DNA from: Hymenobacter properus
GTDB lineage: Bacteria > Bacteroidota > Bacteroidia > Cytophagales > Hymenobacteraceae
DNA length: 64,000 bases
Direction: 5' to 3'
NCBI RefSeq assembly: GCF_015694735.1
Contig: NZ_JADQDP010000002.1
Coordinates: forward strand, 1,240,001 to 1,304,000
Shown here: positions 33,444 to 42,201 of the stretch, one piece after another
Numbering within the stretch: the first letter of the stretch is position 1
Layout: each line of letters opens with the position of its first letter
Translations under genes and position numbers: made by a program
The notes under the pieces: generated by a model
The model's input: the letters and a program-made list of their open reading frames with translations, nothing else
What the model was told of the DNA's origin: nothing
Database searches by the model: none

Positions 33444-34934
33444 TCATTTGCCGGCTTTTCGTTCCCAAACCTGGTAGCCGTGCGGCCATAGCGTGACAGA
33501 CGAGGCGGCGCTAAAGCCGCCTTTATCTTGCCCCACTGTGGCAAAAAGCCGCTGGTAAGGCTGGTCGACCATGGCCACGGCCGGCAGCTGCACCTGCTGC
33601 GGCTGGTCGCTCAGGTTCACGGCCACTAGCACGGCGGCGGTACCTTTCTGGCGCTCAAAAAACACGGTTTGCGGCGGGCTGGGCAGCAAGCGAAACTGGC
33701 TGGCCGCATCGAAATTATGCAAGGCCGGGTGGCGCTTCTTGAGCTGCAGCAGCGTGGTGTAAAAATCCTGCAGCGGGTAGCCATTCCACGGAATGGTGTC
33801 TTTGTCGAAGAAACGCAGGCGCTTTTTCATCGCCGCTTCCTGGCCGTTGTACAGCATCGGGATGCCGGGCCAAAGCGTGGTGAGCACGGCCTCGGGCAGG
33901 GCGTTGGCCCCGAGGCGCTCGTACTCGCTGCCGTCCCAGGCGTTGATGTCGTGGGTGCTGGTGAAAGTCATCAGATTCACGCCGGGCGGGTACATGCGGC
34001 GCTCGGCGGCCCAGTAGCGGGCCAGCTCAGTGGCGGGCTTCTGGCCCCGCCCAATGCTGTCGAGCAGGCCGTGCAAACTCAGGGCGTAGGTGGCATCGAA
34101 GGCCTTTTCGAGCAGGCGGGTGTGCGGGTCGAACTCCTGCCGCGAGATGAAGGTGGGCGGAAAAAGCTCGTCCCACTCGGCCAGCATAAACACGGGCTTC
34201 ACCTTTTCCAACTCGCGGCGGGTGGCGTTCCAGAAGTCGGTGGGCACCAGCCCGGCCACGTCGCAGCGGTAGCCGTCGAGGCCGGCGGTTTTCACCCAAT
34301 ACACCATGCTTTCGGTCATGTACTGGCGCAGGGCGGGCTTGCGGTAGTCGAGGTCGATGACGTCCTGCCAGTCGGCCACCGGCGGGCGGAAGTTGCCTTT
34401 CGCGTCGCGGGTGTACCAGTCGGGGTGCTCGGTGGTAAGCGGGTTGTCCCAGCTGGTGTGGTTGGCCACCCAGTCCAGAATGACGTGCAGGCCGAGGCCG
34501 TGCGCCGTGCGCACGTAGTGCTGCAAATCGGCCAGCGTGCCCAGGTCGGGGTTCACGGCGCGGTAGTCGCGCACGGAGTAGGCGCTGCCCAGCGTGCCCT
34601 TGCGGTGGCTGCGGCCGATGGGGTGAATGGGCATGAGCCACACCACGCCCACGCCCATTTTCTGCAGGCGCGGCAGGTCGGCCTCGGCCGCCCGGAAAGT
34701 GCCCTGCGGCGTGTACTGCCGCACATTTACCTGGTAGATGCTGGCGTTGGTGGCCCAGGCCGGATGCCGGATGGTGAAGGCCGACGAATCGGCACCGGCG
34801 GGCGGCGCCGGAGCCTTCGGGGTGGTGGTTTCGGCGGTGGTGCTGGTCGTGGATTTGGGGTCTGACTGGCAGGCGCCCAGCAATAGCAGCGGCAGGAGCA
34901 GTGCCCGCAACGGGCAGGGAACGGCATAAGGCAT
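33444..34934 (-). CDS. alpha-amylase family (GH13) lipoprotein
   Basis: The protein is 496 residues with a lipoprotein signal (LLLPLLLLGAC, Cys near residue 22) and a low-complexity Thr/Pro/Ala linker to about residue 50. GH13 motifs: LDWVANHTS, GYRCDVAG with the nucleophile Asp near 224, MLAEWDE with the acid/base Glu near 252, and FTSTHDIN with the Asp near 328. A small C-terminal beta domain ends the protein. It is a paralogue of the cytoplasmic enzyme at 28043 but is exported and anchored, so it could act on alpha-glucans in the periplasm or at the surface. Confidence 0.94.
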   Translation of the reverse strand: MPYAVPCPLRALLLPLLLLGACQSDPKSTTSTTAETTTPKAPAPPAGADSSAFTIRHPAWATNASIYQVNVRQYTPQGTFRAAEADLPRLQKMGVGVVWLMPIHPIGRSHRKGTLGSAYSVRDYRAVNPDLGTLADLQHYVRTAHGLGLHVILDWVANHTSWDNPLTTEHPDWYTRDAKGNFRPPVADWQDVIDLDYRKPALRQYMTESMVYWVKTAGLDGYRCDVAGLVPTDFWNATRRELEKVKPVFMLAEWDELFPPTFISRQEFDPHTRLLEKAFDATYALSLHGLLDSIGRGQKPATELARYWAAERRMYPPGVNLMTFTSTHDINAWDGSEYERLGANALPEAVLTTLWPGIPMLYNGQEAAMKKRLRFFDKDTIPWNGYPLQDFYTTLLQLKKRHPALHNFDAASQFRLLPSPPQTVFFERQKGTAAVLVAVNLSDQPQQVQLPAVAMVDQPYQRLFATVGQDKGGFSAASSVTLWPHGYQVWERKAGK

Positions 34935-34985
34935 GCGGCAAGGTAAGGCCGCGTCTGATAGCTAGCCTAGCAGCCGGGCCCGGCG

Positions 34986-35456
34986 CTATTTTTCCGGAGT
35001 GTTGCTTTCCGACACCAGCCCGCCCAGAAAATCCCCGTAAACGAATTTATTCAACTGCCCTTCCGAACTGGGCAAGCCCACAATGTCCATCAGCGTTTGG
35101 TACTGCTCGGCCACCCGTTCCCGGTCCTCGGTATCCAGCTCGGCGGCGTCGATTTGGGCCAGGCCGGCGGCCATGGCCTGCAAATACTGCTCCTGCGTGG
35201 GCTGGGCAGCACTGATGCGAATAAACTCATCGGCCGATTGGTTGAGCACCGCGTTGAGTACCGGCCGGATTTCCGCCGGCCAGGCGCCGGTGTACACTGA
35301 GTCTGCGTCAAATTTAGCCTGGGCCTTGAAGGCGTGTAGCTGCGGCAGCGCAGCAGCGGGAAGGTGCATGGGATGTTGGTTTTGTGAACGACAGGACGGA
35401 AGGAGGAGCAGCGCGGCAAGAGCCGCAAGGGGTAGCAGGCGGAGCAAAAAAGCCAT
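34986..35456 (-). CDS. lipoprotein, possibly DUF4844-like
   Basis: The protein is 156 residues. The signal MAFLLRLLPLAALAALLLLP ends with the lipid-attachment cysteine in PSC near residue 22. The mature part is mostly helical, with the segment ELDTEDRERVAEQYQTLMDI followed by VGLPSSEGQLNKFVYGDFLG. That ending resembles the DUF4844 family, which I name with moderate confidence. No function is known. Its -7 promoter element lies just before the start codon. It lies upstream of the GH13 lipoprotein gene on the same strand, about 50 bases away, so the two may form an operon. Confidence 0.75.
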   Translation of the reverse strand: MAFLLRLLPLAALAALLLLPSCRSQNQHPMHLPAAALPQLHAFKAQAKFDADSVYTGAWPAEIRPVLNAVLNQSADEFIRISAAQPTQEQYLQAMAAGLAQIDAAELDTEDRERVAEQYQTLMDIVGLPSSEGQLNKFVYGDFLGGLVSESNTPEK

Positions 35457-35461
35457 GGGCC

Positions 35462-35469
35462 AAAGCTAA
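35462..35469 (-). promoter_or_regulatory. -7 promoter element (TAGCTTTG)
   Basis: The minus strand reads TAGCTTTG, an exact TAnnTTTG match, six bases before the ATG at 35456. The transcript would be nearly leaderless, as for pyrG. Confidence 0.55.
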
Positions 35470-35607
35470 GCGTTGGAGGGCGGGGGCCGCCGGCCCGGCC
35501 ATAAATCCCCTTCAGCTCAGCTACAGAATCGGGAGCGACTTTCGCAACTTCTGTTTCGGCCCTGCGGTATCCGCACCGTGGCGAGGGGCACCTTCCTTTT
35601 CAGCTTT

Positions 35608-36348
35608 ATGCATTCCTTCTGGTTGCGCCTGCGCCACGCCCTCCGGGCCCACAAACTGCTGCTGCTGGCGCTGCTGGCCGGGCTGGTGCTGCCTTGGGTA
35701 GTGTTTGTGAACGTAGCCGAGGACATCTGGGAGTCCGGCGGCTTTGTGGGCGACAAGGCCATTCTGGAGTTTTGGCATGCCCACGCCACGCCGGCGCTCG
35801 ACCGGCTGGCGCTGGCCTTCACCGCCGCCGGCGACCCGCTGCCCATGAGCCTGCTGGCCCTGGCCACCACGCTGGCGCTGGCCCGGTGGGGGCGCCGCCC
35901 GCAGGCGTGGTTTTTCGCGCTGTCGGTGGGCGGGGCCATGCTGCTGAACCTGCTGGTGAAAGTACTCTTCGCCCGGCCTCGGCCCGCGCTGTGGGTCAGC
36001 CTGAAGCCCGCATTCTACTACAGCTTTCCCAGCGGGCACGCCATGGGCGCGGCGGCCGTGGTCACGGCCCTGGGCTTTTTGCTGAAGCGGCACCGGTACC
36101 GAGGGCTAGTTTGGGGACTGGGGCTGCTGTTTGCGCTGGGCGTGGGCTGGAGCCGCTTGTACCTGGGCGTGCATTACCCTTCCGACGTGCTGGCCGGCTG
36201 GACCGGCTCGGTGGGCTGGGTGGCGGGGCTGCACTTGCTGTTTTCGCCCGAGTTCCACCGGCTGCGCCGGCTGTGGCGCGCGGCCCTGCACCGCCGCTGG
36301 CCCCGGCTGGTGGCCCCGCCGGCCGATGCTCCCGCGGCCACGGCTTAG
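35608..36348 (+). CDS. PAP2-family phosphatase (membrane)
   Basis: The protein is 246 residues from the ATG at 35608, which opens onto LRLRHALRAHKLLLLALLAG. It has about five or six membrane segments and the three phosphatase motifs: KVLFARPRP, FPSGHAMGA with the conserved histidine, and SRLYLGVHYPSDVLAG with the nucleophile histidine. PAP2 enzymes remove phosphate from lipid phosphates such as phosphatidic acid, lysophospholipids or undecaprenyl pyrophosphate. The active site usually faces the periplasm. A second PAP2 gene starts 47 bases later, suggesting tandem duplication and a shared transcript. Confidence 0.94.
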   Translation: MHSFWLRLRHALRAHKLLLLALLAGLVLPWVVFVNVAEDIWESGGFVGDKAILEFWHAHATPALDRLALAFTAAGDPLPMSLLALATTLALARWGRRPQAWFFALSVGGAMLLNLLVKVLFARPRPALWVSLKPAFYYSFPSGHAMGAAAVVTALGFLLKRHRYRGLVWGLGLLFALGVGWSRLYLGVHYPSDVLAGWTGSVGWVAGLHLLFSPEFHRLRRLWRAALHRRWPRLVAPPADAPAATA

Positions 36349-36395
36349 CTGCGCAGAGGTTTATTTGCAGCCTTTCCAGCCCTGCTGCTCGTTTG

Positions 36396-37031
36396 ATGAC
36401 GCCCTCTTCGCCATTCACTTTCAACAAGCTCGGCCTTTGGGCGCTGCTGGGCCTGGCGTGGGCGGTATTCGGGGCGCTGGCCGTGGCCGTCGTGCGCGCC
36501 GGCGGGCCCGGCTGGGACGCGCCCATCCTGCTGTTCTGGCACCGCCACGCCACCCCCGTGCTCGATGCGCTGGCCGTTTTCCTAACCATTGTAGGCAATA
36601 CCGGGCCCATGGTGGGGGCGGGCGTGCTGGTGCTGCTATGGTTGCTGCGGCGCCGGCAGTGGCGGGCCGCAGGCTTGTGGACGCTTTCGGTGGGCGGCTC
36701 CATGCTGCTCACGCAGGTTATCAAGGCGCTGGTGGCGCGGCCGCGGCCGTCGCTCTGGCTCAGCATCCGGCCCGAGCACACGCTCAGCTTCCCCAGCGGC
36801 CACGCCATGGATACGGCCGCCCTGGCCACGGCGCTGTTTTTCCTGCTGCCGGGCCGGCCGTGGGCGGGGCGGCTGGCGGCGCTGTTTGCGCTGGCCGTGG
36901 GCTGGGCGCGCATGTACCTGGGCGTGCACAACCCCTCCGACGTGCTGGCCGGCTGGTGCGCCGCCGTGGGCTGGGTGCTGCTGGTGCAGCTGCTGGCTGC
37001 GCGGGTTTGGCCCGAAAAGGCCGCTTTTTAA
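36396..37031 (+). CDS. second PAP2-family phosphatase (membrane)
   Basis: The protein is 211 residues from the ATG at 36396; the frame continues upstream through the first PAP2 gene but that part is not coding. Motifs are KALVARPRP, FPSGHAMDT and ARMYLGVHNPSDVLAG, matching its neighbour. The shared HAHATPALD/HRHATPVLD start of the lumenal loop supports a duplication. It is likely a lipid phosphatase, perhaps in undecaprenyl phosphate recycling or lipid A-type trimming. Its stop overlaps that of the convergent GNAT gene by four bases. Confidence 0.93.
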   Translation: MTPSSPFTFNKLGLWALLGLAWAVFGALAVAVVRAGGPGWDAPILLFWHRHATPVLDALAVFLTIVGNTGPMVGAGVLVLLWLLRRRQWRAAGLWTLSVGGSMLLTQVIKALVARPRPSLWLSIRPEHTLSFPSGHAMDTAALATALFFLLPGRPWAGRLAALFALAVGWARMYLGVHNPSDVLAGWCAAVGWVLLVQLLAARVWPEKAAF

Positions 37032-37585
37032 GTCGCCTTCGTTAAGCCCGGCGCCGCGGCCTCGTACCACACGCAGCGGGTACCGCCCTCCAGAAACTCG
37101 TTGCCCTCCCGCAAACCAATCTTGGCGAGAATGCGCCGGGAACCCACGTTTTCTGCATCGGCATACGCACAGATGCGCGGCAGCTTCAGGGTTTGAAACC
37201 CATGGTCGAGCCAGGCTTGCGCTGCTTCGAAGCCGTAGCCCTGGCCCCAAAACTGCGGCCGAAACCGGTAGCCAAGGTCGTAGAAATCGTGCTGGCCGTT
37301 GATGGGGCCGGCTACCAGCTTCAATCCGGCCCAGCCCATGAATTCGCCGGTGTCGCGCAGCAGCACCGCCCAGCGGCCGATGCCGGTGGCCGCGTATTGG
37401 GCCTGAATGAAGGCGATGGTATCGGCACTTTGGCTTAACTCACTCACCATCTGGCCGCCCACGCCGCCGAGGTAGCGGTGCACGGCCGGGTCCGAGTCGA
37501 GCGCAAACATGCCCGGCGCATCAGCAGCCGTGAGCGGACGGAAGTGTAGGCGGGCGGAATCGAAGGGCTGTGCAGTAGGAAGCAT
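37028..37585 (-). CDS. GNAT-family N-acetyltransferase (RimJ/RimL-like)
   Basis: The protein is 185 residues. The RimJ/RimL-type acetyltransferase pattern is clear: SARLHFRPLTAADAPGMFAL at the N-terminus, DLGYRFRPQFWGQGYGFEAA with the acetyl-CoA pyrophosphate loop (Q/RxxGxG/A), and PRICAYADAENVGSRRILAK with the Asn of the late motif. It transfers acetyl from acetyl-CoA to an amine such as a protein N-terminus or small molecule; the target is unknown. The stop overlaps the convergent PAP2 stop by four bases, which leaves no room for a terminator. Confidence 0.93.
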   Translation of the reverse strand: MLPTAQPFDSARLHFRPLTAADAPGMFALDSDPAVHRYLGGVGGQMVSELSQSADTIAFIQAQYAATGIGRWAVLLRDTGEFMGWAGLKLVAGPINGQHDFYDLGYRFRPQFWGQGYGFEAAQAWLDHGFQTLKLPRICAYADAENVGSRRILAKIGLREGNEFLEGGTRCVWYEAAAPGLTKAT

Positions 37586-37624
37586 GAAGTGAGAAAGCGG
37601 TGGGTTTTGAACAGTCAGCGGCGG

Positions 37625-39118
37625 TTAAGGCACCAGCTTTTTAGCCGCCAACGCCTTTAGCGTAGTTTCCAATGTCGCCGCCGCGGCCGGGTTACTCGGA
37701 TGCGGGGCATTGGCATCAATAATAAGACCGTCGGGGCCAATAAGCCAGCATTGGGGCACCCCCCGCTGCTCCCACAGCCGGCGCAGGGCGGGGTCAGTCA
37801 GCTCGCCCAACACCTGCATTTGGTTGGGCGCCTCGGCCAGGTGGTCGGCGGCCACAGCCCGGCGCCAGGCTGCAGCATTGGCATCAATGGAAAGGCTTAC
37901 AAATACCACCTGCCGGCTGCGGCCGGCAAACTGCGCCTGCAAGGCCCGCAGGGCGGGGGCGTCGGCCCGGCAGGGCTGGCACCAACTGGCCCACACGTCT
38001 ACGTACACGAGCTTGCCGCGCAGGTCGGCCCAGCGCACGGGCTGGCCGTTCAGGTCCGTCATGCCAAAGCTTGGCGCGGGTTGTTGGGGGCGGGTGCCGG
38101 CCAGCTCAGCGGCCCGTTGTTTCAGCGCCCTGCGCAGCTCAGGCGTGGCCCCCTGGGCCTCAAAGTCGGCCAGCCGGGCGTCGAAGTCGGCCGCGATGCC
38201 GTGCCGCAGCAGGTCATCAAGCACCTGGGCCAGCACGTAGTTGCGGGTGGTGCCGGCAGGCAGCACCTGCCGCGCCGTGTCGTAGGCCCACGAAAACTGG
38301 GGGGTTACAAACGCGGGAAACGGCAGCTGCTGCCGCCGTTCGCGCAGCAGGTAGGTGGCGTAGTAGTGCGCAAACTGCCGATAGGCCGGGTGCGCCAGCA
38401 GCGAATCTTGCGGCAGCGGCAGCTCGGTCAGGAAGCCGTAGTAGGCTTCGGGCATGGGCCGGACCACGCGGCCCTGCGGCCATTTGTCGTATTCGTAGCG
38501 GTGGGTCGATGTAAGCAGGGCGTGGCCCCAGTCGTAGCGAATGGCCGCAGCTTCCTGGCGTCGGAGGGCGGGTGGCAGCGGGTGGGCGCGGTCGGCAACG
38601 CGCAGCCCGGCTTCGGCCCGCTGGCGGTAGTGGTCGGCCAGGGCGCGTGTCCGGGCCGGGTTGCGGGGTTCGGGCCGGCCCTCGGGCGCGTCGTTGAAAT
38701 GACTGGTGCGGGCCCGGCGCTGGGCGGCGCGGTAGTAATTTATGGATGCGTCGGGCCCGGCAAAGCCCAGGGTTTGGTTGAAATGACGGGCGTCCACGGT
38801 TAGCGTGAGGGTGTCGCCGGGCGTGAGCCACACGTCGGTGTAGTGCCTCGTCCGGTCGGGGCGGCCCAAGCCCCACTGAGCCGCCAGCGGCCGGGGCAGG
38901 CTGTCGAGCACAAACTGGAACTCACCCTGCGGACTCAACCGAACGTGTTTGAACACCGGCGTGGGGTCGAGCAGATTTCGCGACCAGGCCAGGAACACCG
39001 CAGAATCTTTAGCGTGCAGCACCCGGCCCCGCAGCACGGCGCGGGCAGCAGGCTGGGCCGCCACGCGCCCACAGCCGAGCATCAATAGGCAGCAAAGCAA
39101 TTTCCTAAACAGGCTCAT
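37625..39118 (-). CDS. TlpA-like thioredoxin family protein, long form
   Basis: The protein is 497 residues with a signal peptide (LLCCLLMLGCGRVAAQ). An N-terminal beta domain (about 25-115) and a long helical middle (about 120-335) precede the thioredoxin domain, with WASWCQPCRADAPALR near residue 378 and the cis-proline in RGVPQCWLIGPDG. Gln in CQPC in place of Gly is common in this group. It is probably a periplasmic disulfide reductase or exchange protein. It lies 20 bases 3' of the GH31 gene on the same strand, so it is likely co-transcribed with it, although a functional link is not obvious. Confidence 0.92.
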   Translation of the reverse strand: MSLFRKLLCCLLMLGCGRVAAQPAARAVLRGRVLHAKDSAVFLAWSRNLLDPTPVFKHVRLSPQGEFQFVLDSLPRPLAAQWGLGRPDRTRHYTDVWLTPGDTLTLTVDARHFNQTLGFAGPDASINYYRAAQRRARTSHFNDAPEGRPEPRNPARTRALADHYRQRAEAGLRVADRAHPLPPALRRQEAAAIRYDWGHALLTSTHRYEYDKWPQGRVVRPMPEAYYGFLTELPLPQDSLLAHPAYRQFAHYYATYLLRERRQQLPFPAFVTPQFSWAYDTARQVLPAGTTRNYVLAQVLDDLLRHGIAADFDARLADFEAQGATPELRRALKQRAAELAGTRPQQPAPSFGMTDLNGQPVRWADLRGKLVYVDVWASWCQPCRADAPALRALQAQFAGRSRQVVFVSLSIDANAAAWRRAVAADHLAEAPNQMQVLGELTDPALRRLWEQRGVPQCWLIGPDGLIIDANAPHPSNPAAAATLETTLKALAAKKLVP

Positions 39119-39138
39119 AAGAGTGGGTAAGCCGGTGT

Positions 39139-42033
39139 TTACTGCGCCACAATCAGCCGCTGGTGTTGGCCAGCTACTTCGGCCGTGTACACGCCAGGCG
39201 GCACGGGCTGGCCGGCGGCGCCGCGGGCGTCCCAGGCCAGGGCGTGGGGGCCGGGCGCGGCCGCCAGCGGCAATGCCCGCACGGTGCGGCCCTGCGCGTT
39301 GCGGATAAGCAGTTGCGCCTCGGTAGGGCTGGAAGCGTGGCGGGTGAAGTGCAACGTGGTGCCGCCGGGCCCAAAGCTGCGCCGGTCCGGTGCTTCCAGT
39401 GTCAGGGTTTCGGGCGCGGCGTCAGAAGCGGGGGAGGCCAGAATTTTTAGGCCGCGCATGCTCACGGCCACCCCGGCGTTCATCAGGAAGTGCACTTCCA
39501 ACTCGTGCGTGGTCGGGTTGTAGGCGTAGCCTTCGGCCGGCACAGGCTTCTCGTCGAAATAGATGGCCGTGGGCGGGGCGGCCACTCGCTGCACCAGCAG
39601 CCGCAGGTACCGGAACACCGGCTGGCCGGGGTATTCGCCGTTGCTACTCAAAATCACGTCGGTTTGCTCCGGCGTGCAGAAGCCGCGCATGGTTAGCGTT
39701 TCGTACTGCCGCCGGGCCAGCGCCTGGGCCGAGTGCCCATCGTCGTCGTACATGGTAAACTCCGACTCACTCGCCTGCGGGTCGGGGTAGTAACGCAGCA
39801 GCAGGGTATCGGGGCGGTAGAAGGCGGTGCTGGGCCGGTAGGCCGTCATCGGCAGGAAGGCGCCGCCCCGCACCAATAGTGGCGGGTGGGCCAGCGGTGC
39901 AGGCACGCCCACGGTGCCGTTGCCGGGGTAGGCTTGGTTGGTGTAAAAATCAATCCAATTGCCGTTGGGCAGCACCACGTTGCGCCGCCGCTGGCCGGGG
40001 TGCAGCACGGGCGCCACCAGCAGGCTGGGGCCGAGAAGGTATTGGTCGTTGGCTGTAGCCAGCTGCTGGGCCACCAGCGAATCTTCCGGCGAGGGCGGCA
40101 GGCTAGGGAGCGAGGGGTAACGGTTATTAAAATCCATGGCCCGCACCAGCGGCAAGCCCCGGGTCGTGTTCAGCCAGGCCAGCGTGTAGAGGTAGGGCAG
40201 CAACTGGTAGCGCAGGTGCACCGCGGCGCGCACGCTGCTTTTGTAGGGGTCGGGGTAGAAATACGGCTCCGGCGGCACATCCGAGGCGTGCGGCCGCAGG
40301 ATGGGGCAGAGGCTGGCCATTTGCAGCCAGCGCGTGTACAGTTCCGGGTCGATGCCGCCCACGCAAAAGCCGCCCGCGTCGGAGTGCATGTAGCCCACGC
40401 CGCCCTGGCCCATGCCCAGCAACACGGGCACCTGGGCCTGGTATCCGCTCCAGGAGCGGTTGATGTCGCCCGACCACGGAAAAACGGAGTTGCGCTGCAT
40501 GCCCGCCCAGCCTGAGCGCGCCAGGTTGAACAGCCGCTCGTTGGGGAAGTCCCGGGCGTAGCCTTCGCTCAAAATGCCGGCCCAGCTTTGCCCAAAGGCA
40601 TTGTGCACGACGCGGGCCGGGCCAGCCACGTGCTGCATGGCCGCGGGGTGGTTTTCGGGCTCGCCCAGGTCGCTCCACCAGCCGGCGGCGCCCTCCTGGT
40701 GCAACTTTTTGTAATAGCCCCACAGCCAGTCGCGGGTCTGGGGCTTGAACACATCCAGAATGCTGGCCGGCCCCGCCCAAAACGACGCCACCGTGTACGG
40801 CCGCCCTGCCGCCGTGGTGCCCACCAACCCCTGGGTGCGCACGGTCGAGTCGTTGCGCGAGGTGCGCATCACGTAAGGCTCCGAGATGAGGACCGTCTTC
40901 ACGCCCTGCTTCTGCAAGCCGCTCATCATGCCCGCAGGGTCGGGAAAATGAAACCGGTCCCAGCTAAAATCGCCTTGCTTTTTAATACCGCCAAACCAGT
41001 ACAAGTCCAGCACCAGCGCGTCGAGCGGGAAATTTTCGCGGCGCATGCGGGCCGCTACCTGTTGCATCTCCACGTCGCTCTGGTACCCGAAGCGGCTCTG
41101 GATGAGGCCCAGCGCCCAGCGCGGCGGAAGGGGCTGCCGGCCGGTCAGGGCGGTGTAGCGGTCCAGGATTTCGGCTTGGTTGCGGCCCGTTATTACGAAG
41201 TAGGAAAGCGAAGTGAGCCCTTCGCCGCCGTATTCCAGCACGTTCTTATCGGTCTTGCCGAGGTCGAGGTAGCCGGGCGCGTGGTTGTCGAAAAACAGCA
41301 TATAGCCCCGGCTGCTGAGTACCGTGGGCAGCGCGATGTTCAGGTTGGGCTCGTGGTTCTGCGAGCCGTAATGCGCCTGGTTGTACAGCTCCAGCCGGTA
41401 CCCGTGCCGGTCCACGGGCAAGGCGCGGGAGCCGGTGCCGTAAAGGTGCTCGTCCGGCGCCAGGCGAAAGCGCACGGCCACGCCGCCGGGCTCGGGCTTG
41501 GTAGCCGGGGTAGGAGAGGCGGCATCGCGGCGAAAGATGGAGCCTTCTTGGGAAATGGAAAGTTTGTGTTGTTGAAGGCTTAACTGTAATGTGCGTTTAT
41601 CAAATGCTATTGCTAGCCCATTGGCCAGCAGCCCGGATACTGTTGATACCTTCTTTTCGGCTACTGGTGTAATAGTTGGAAAGATTCTAGTGCCCTCCCA
41701 ATACGTAGGCTGAGGTGCCAGAACGACACTCACCGAGCTGTCTGATTTTGCCGCCTTTCCGCCGGTTTGATAAGTCACTTTTACGATGCCTTCGCCCCAG
41801 GGCATCACCTGTAAGACACTACCATCAGTGGAATGAATAATGAGCATATCGCAGCTAAGCGAATGCGACTTATACCGCCCGCCCGGCACCGCCCGCGCTG
41901 GCACCACGCGCCGCCCAAACGGGTCCTGCGCCGTCCGGCCGTTATCGGCCTGCTGGGCGTGCGCCGCCGGGCAAAGGGAAAAGTGCAGCGCCAGCAGCGC
42001 CGCGGCAGCTGAGGCCAGGTTTCGTACCTTCAT
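39139..42033 (-). CDS. secreted GH31 alpha-glucosidase-like enzyme with C-terminal FlgD/T9SS-type domain
   Basis: The protein is 964 residues from the ATG at 42033, which opens onto the signal KVRNLASAAAALLALHF (ending AHAQ). The GH31 N-domain (about 55-290) contains EHLYGTGSRALPVDRHGY. The TIM barrel has WFGGIKKQGDFSW, the nucleophile region GWWSDLGEPENH near residue 453 and the acid/base region FPWSGDINRSW near 521. The C-terminal 60 residues form a FlgD-like immunoglobulin domain (GRTVRALPLAAAPGPHALAW). This suggests export, perhaps through the T9SS. GH31 enzymes cut alpha-glucosidic or xylosidic bonds, and the variant nucleophile motif SDLGEPE points away from a standard starch alpha-glucosidase. 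Confidence 0.92.
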   Translation of the reverse strand: MKVRNLASAAAALLALHFSLCPAAHAQQADNGRTAQDPFGRRVVPARAVPGGRYKSHSLSCDMLIIHSTDGSVLQVMPWGEGIVKVTYQTGGKAAKSDSSVSVVLAPQPTYWEGTRIFPTITPVAEKKVSTVSGLLANGLAIAFDKRTLQLSLQQHKLSISQEGSIFRRDAASPTPATKPEPGGVAVRFRLAPDEHLYGTGSRALPVDRHGYRLELYNQAHYGSQNHEPNLNIALPTVLSSRGYMLFFDNHAPGYLDLGKTDKNVLEYGGEGLTSLSYFVITGRNQAEILDRYTALTGRQPLPPRWALGLIQSRFGYQSDVEMQQVAARMRRENFPLDALVLDLYWFGGIKKQGDFSWDRFHFPDPAGMMSGLQKQGVKTVLISEPYVMRTSRNDSTVRTQGLVGTTAAGRPYTVASFWAGPASILDVFKPQTRDWLWGYYKKLHQEGAAGWWSDLGEPENHPAAMQHVAGPARVVHNAFGQSWAGILSEGYARDFPNERLFNLARSGWAGMQRNSVFPWSGDINRSWSGYQAQVPVLLGMGQGGVGYMHSDAGGFCVGGIDPELYTRWLQMASLCPILRPHASDVPPEPYFYPDPYKSSVRAAVHLRYQLLPYLYTLAWLNTTRGLPLVRAMDFNNRYPSLPSLPPSPEDSLVAQQLATANDQYLLGPSLLVAPVLHPGQRRRNVVLPNGNWIDFYTNQAYPGNGTVGVPAPLAHPPLLVRGGAFLPMTAYRPSTAFYRPDTLLLRYYPDPQASESEFTMYDDDGHSAQALARRQYETLTMRGFCTPEQTDVILSSNGEYPGQPVFRYLRLLVQRVAAPPTAIYFDEKPVPAEGYAYNPTTHELEVHFLMNAGVAVSMRGLKILASPASDAAPETLTLEAPDRRSFGPGGTTLHFTRHASSPTEAQLLIRNAQGRTVRALPLAAAPGPHALAWDARGAAGQPVPPGVYTAEVAGQHQRLIVAQ

Positions 42034-42201
42034 CCGGTTAAATAACGCACAAGCCGACAAACTCGCCACCATATTCCACCGGTTGTCCCTGCTTTCCAGG
42101 GGTTCACGACGTGGCGGGTTGCCGGCCGGGTGCGCGCCGCAAAATGTTCTGGTCTACCCACAGAGCTGTTCCTCCGTGCCTAGATTCCAACTTTTTGCGC
42201 C

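Noticed and set aside
35694..36395. Upstream extension of the second PAP2 frame
   Set aside because: It overlaps the first PAP2 gene in another frame and is not protein-like. The ATG at 36396 leads directly to the PAP2 start.
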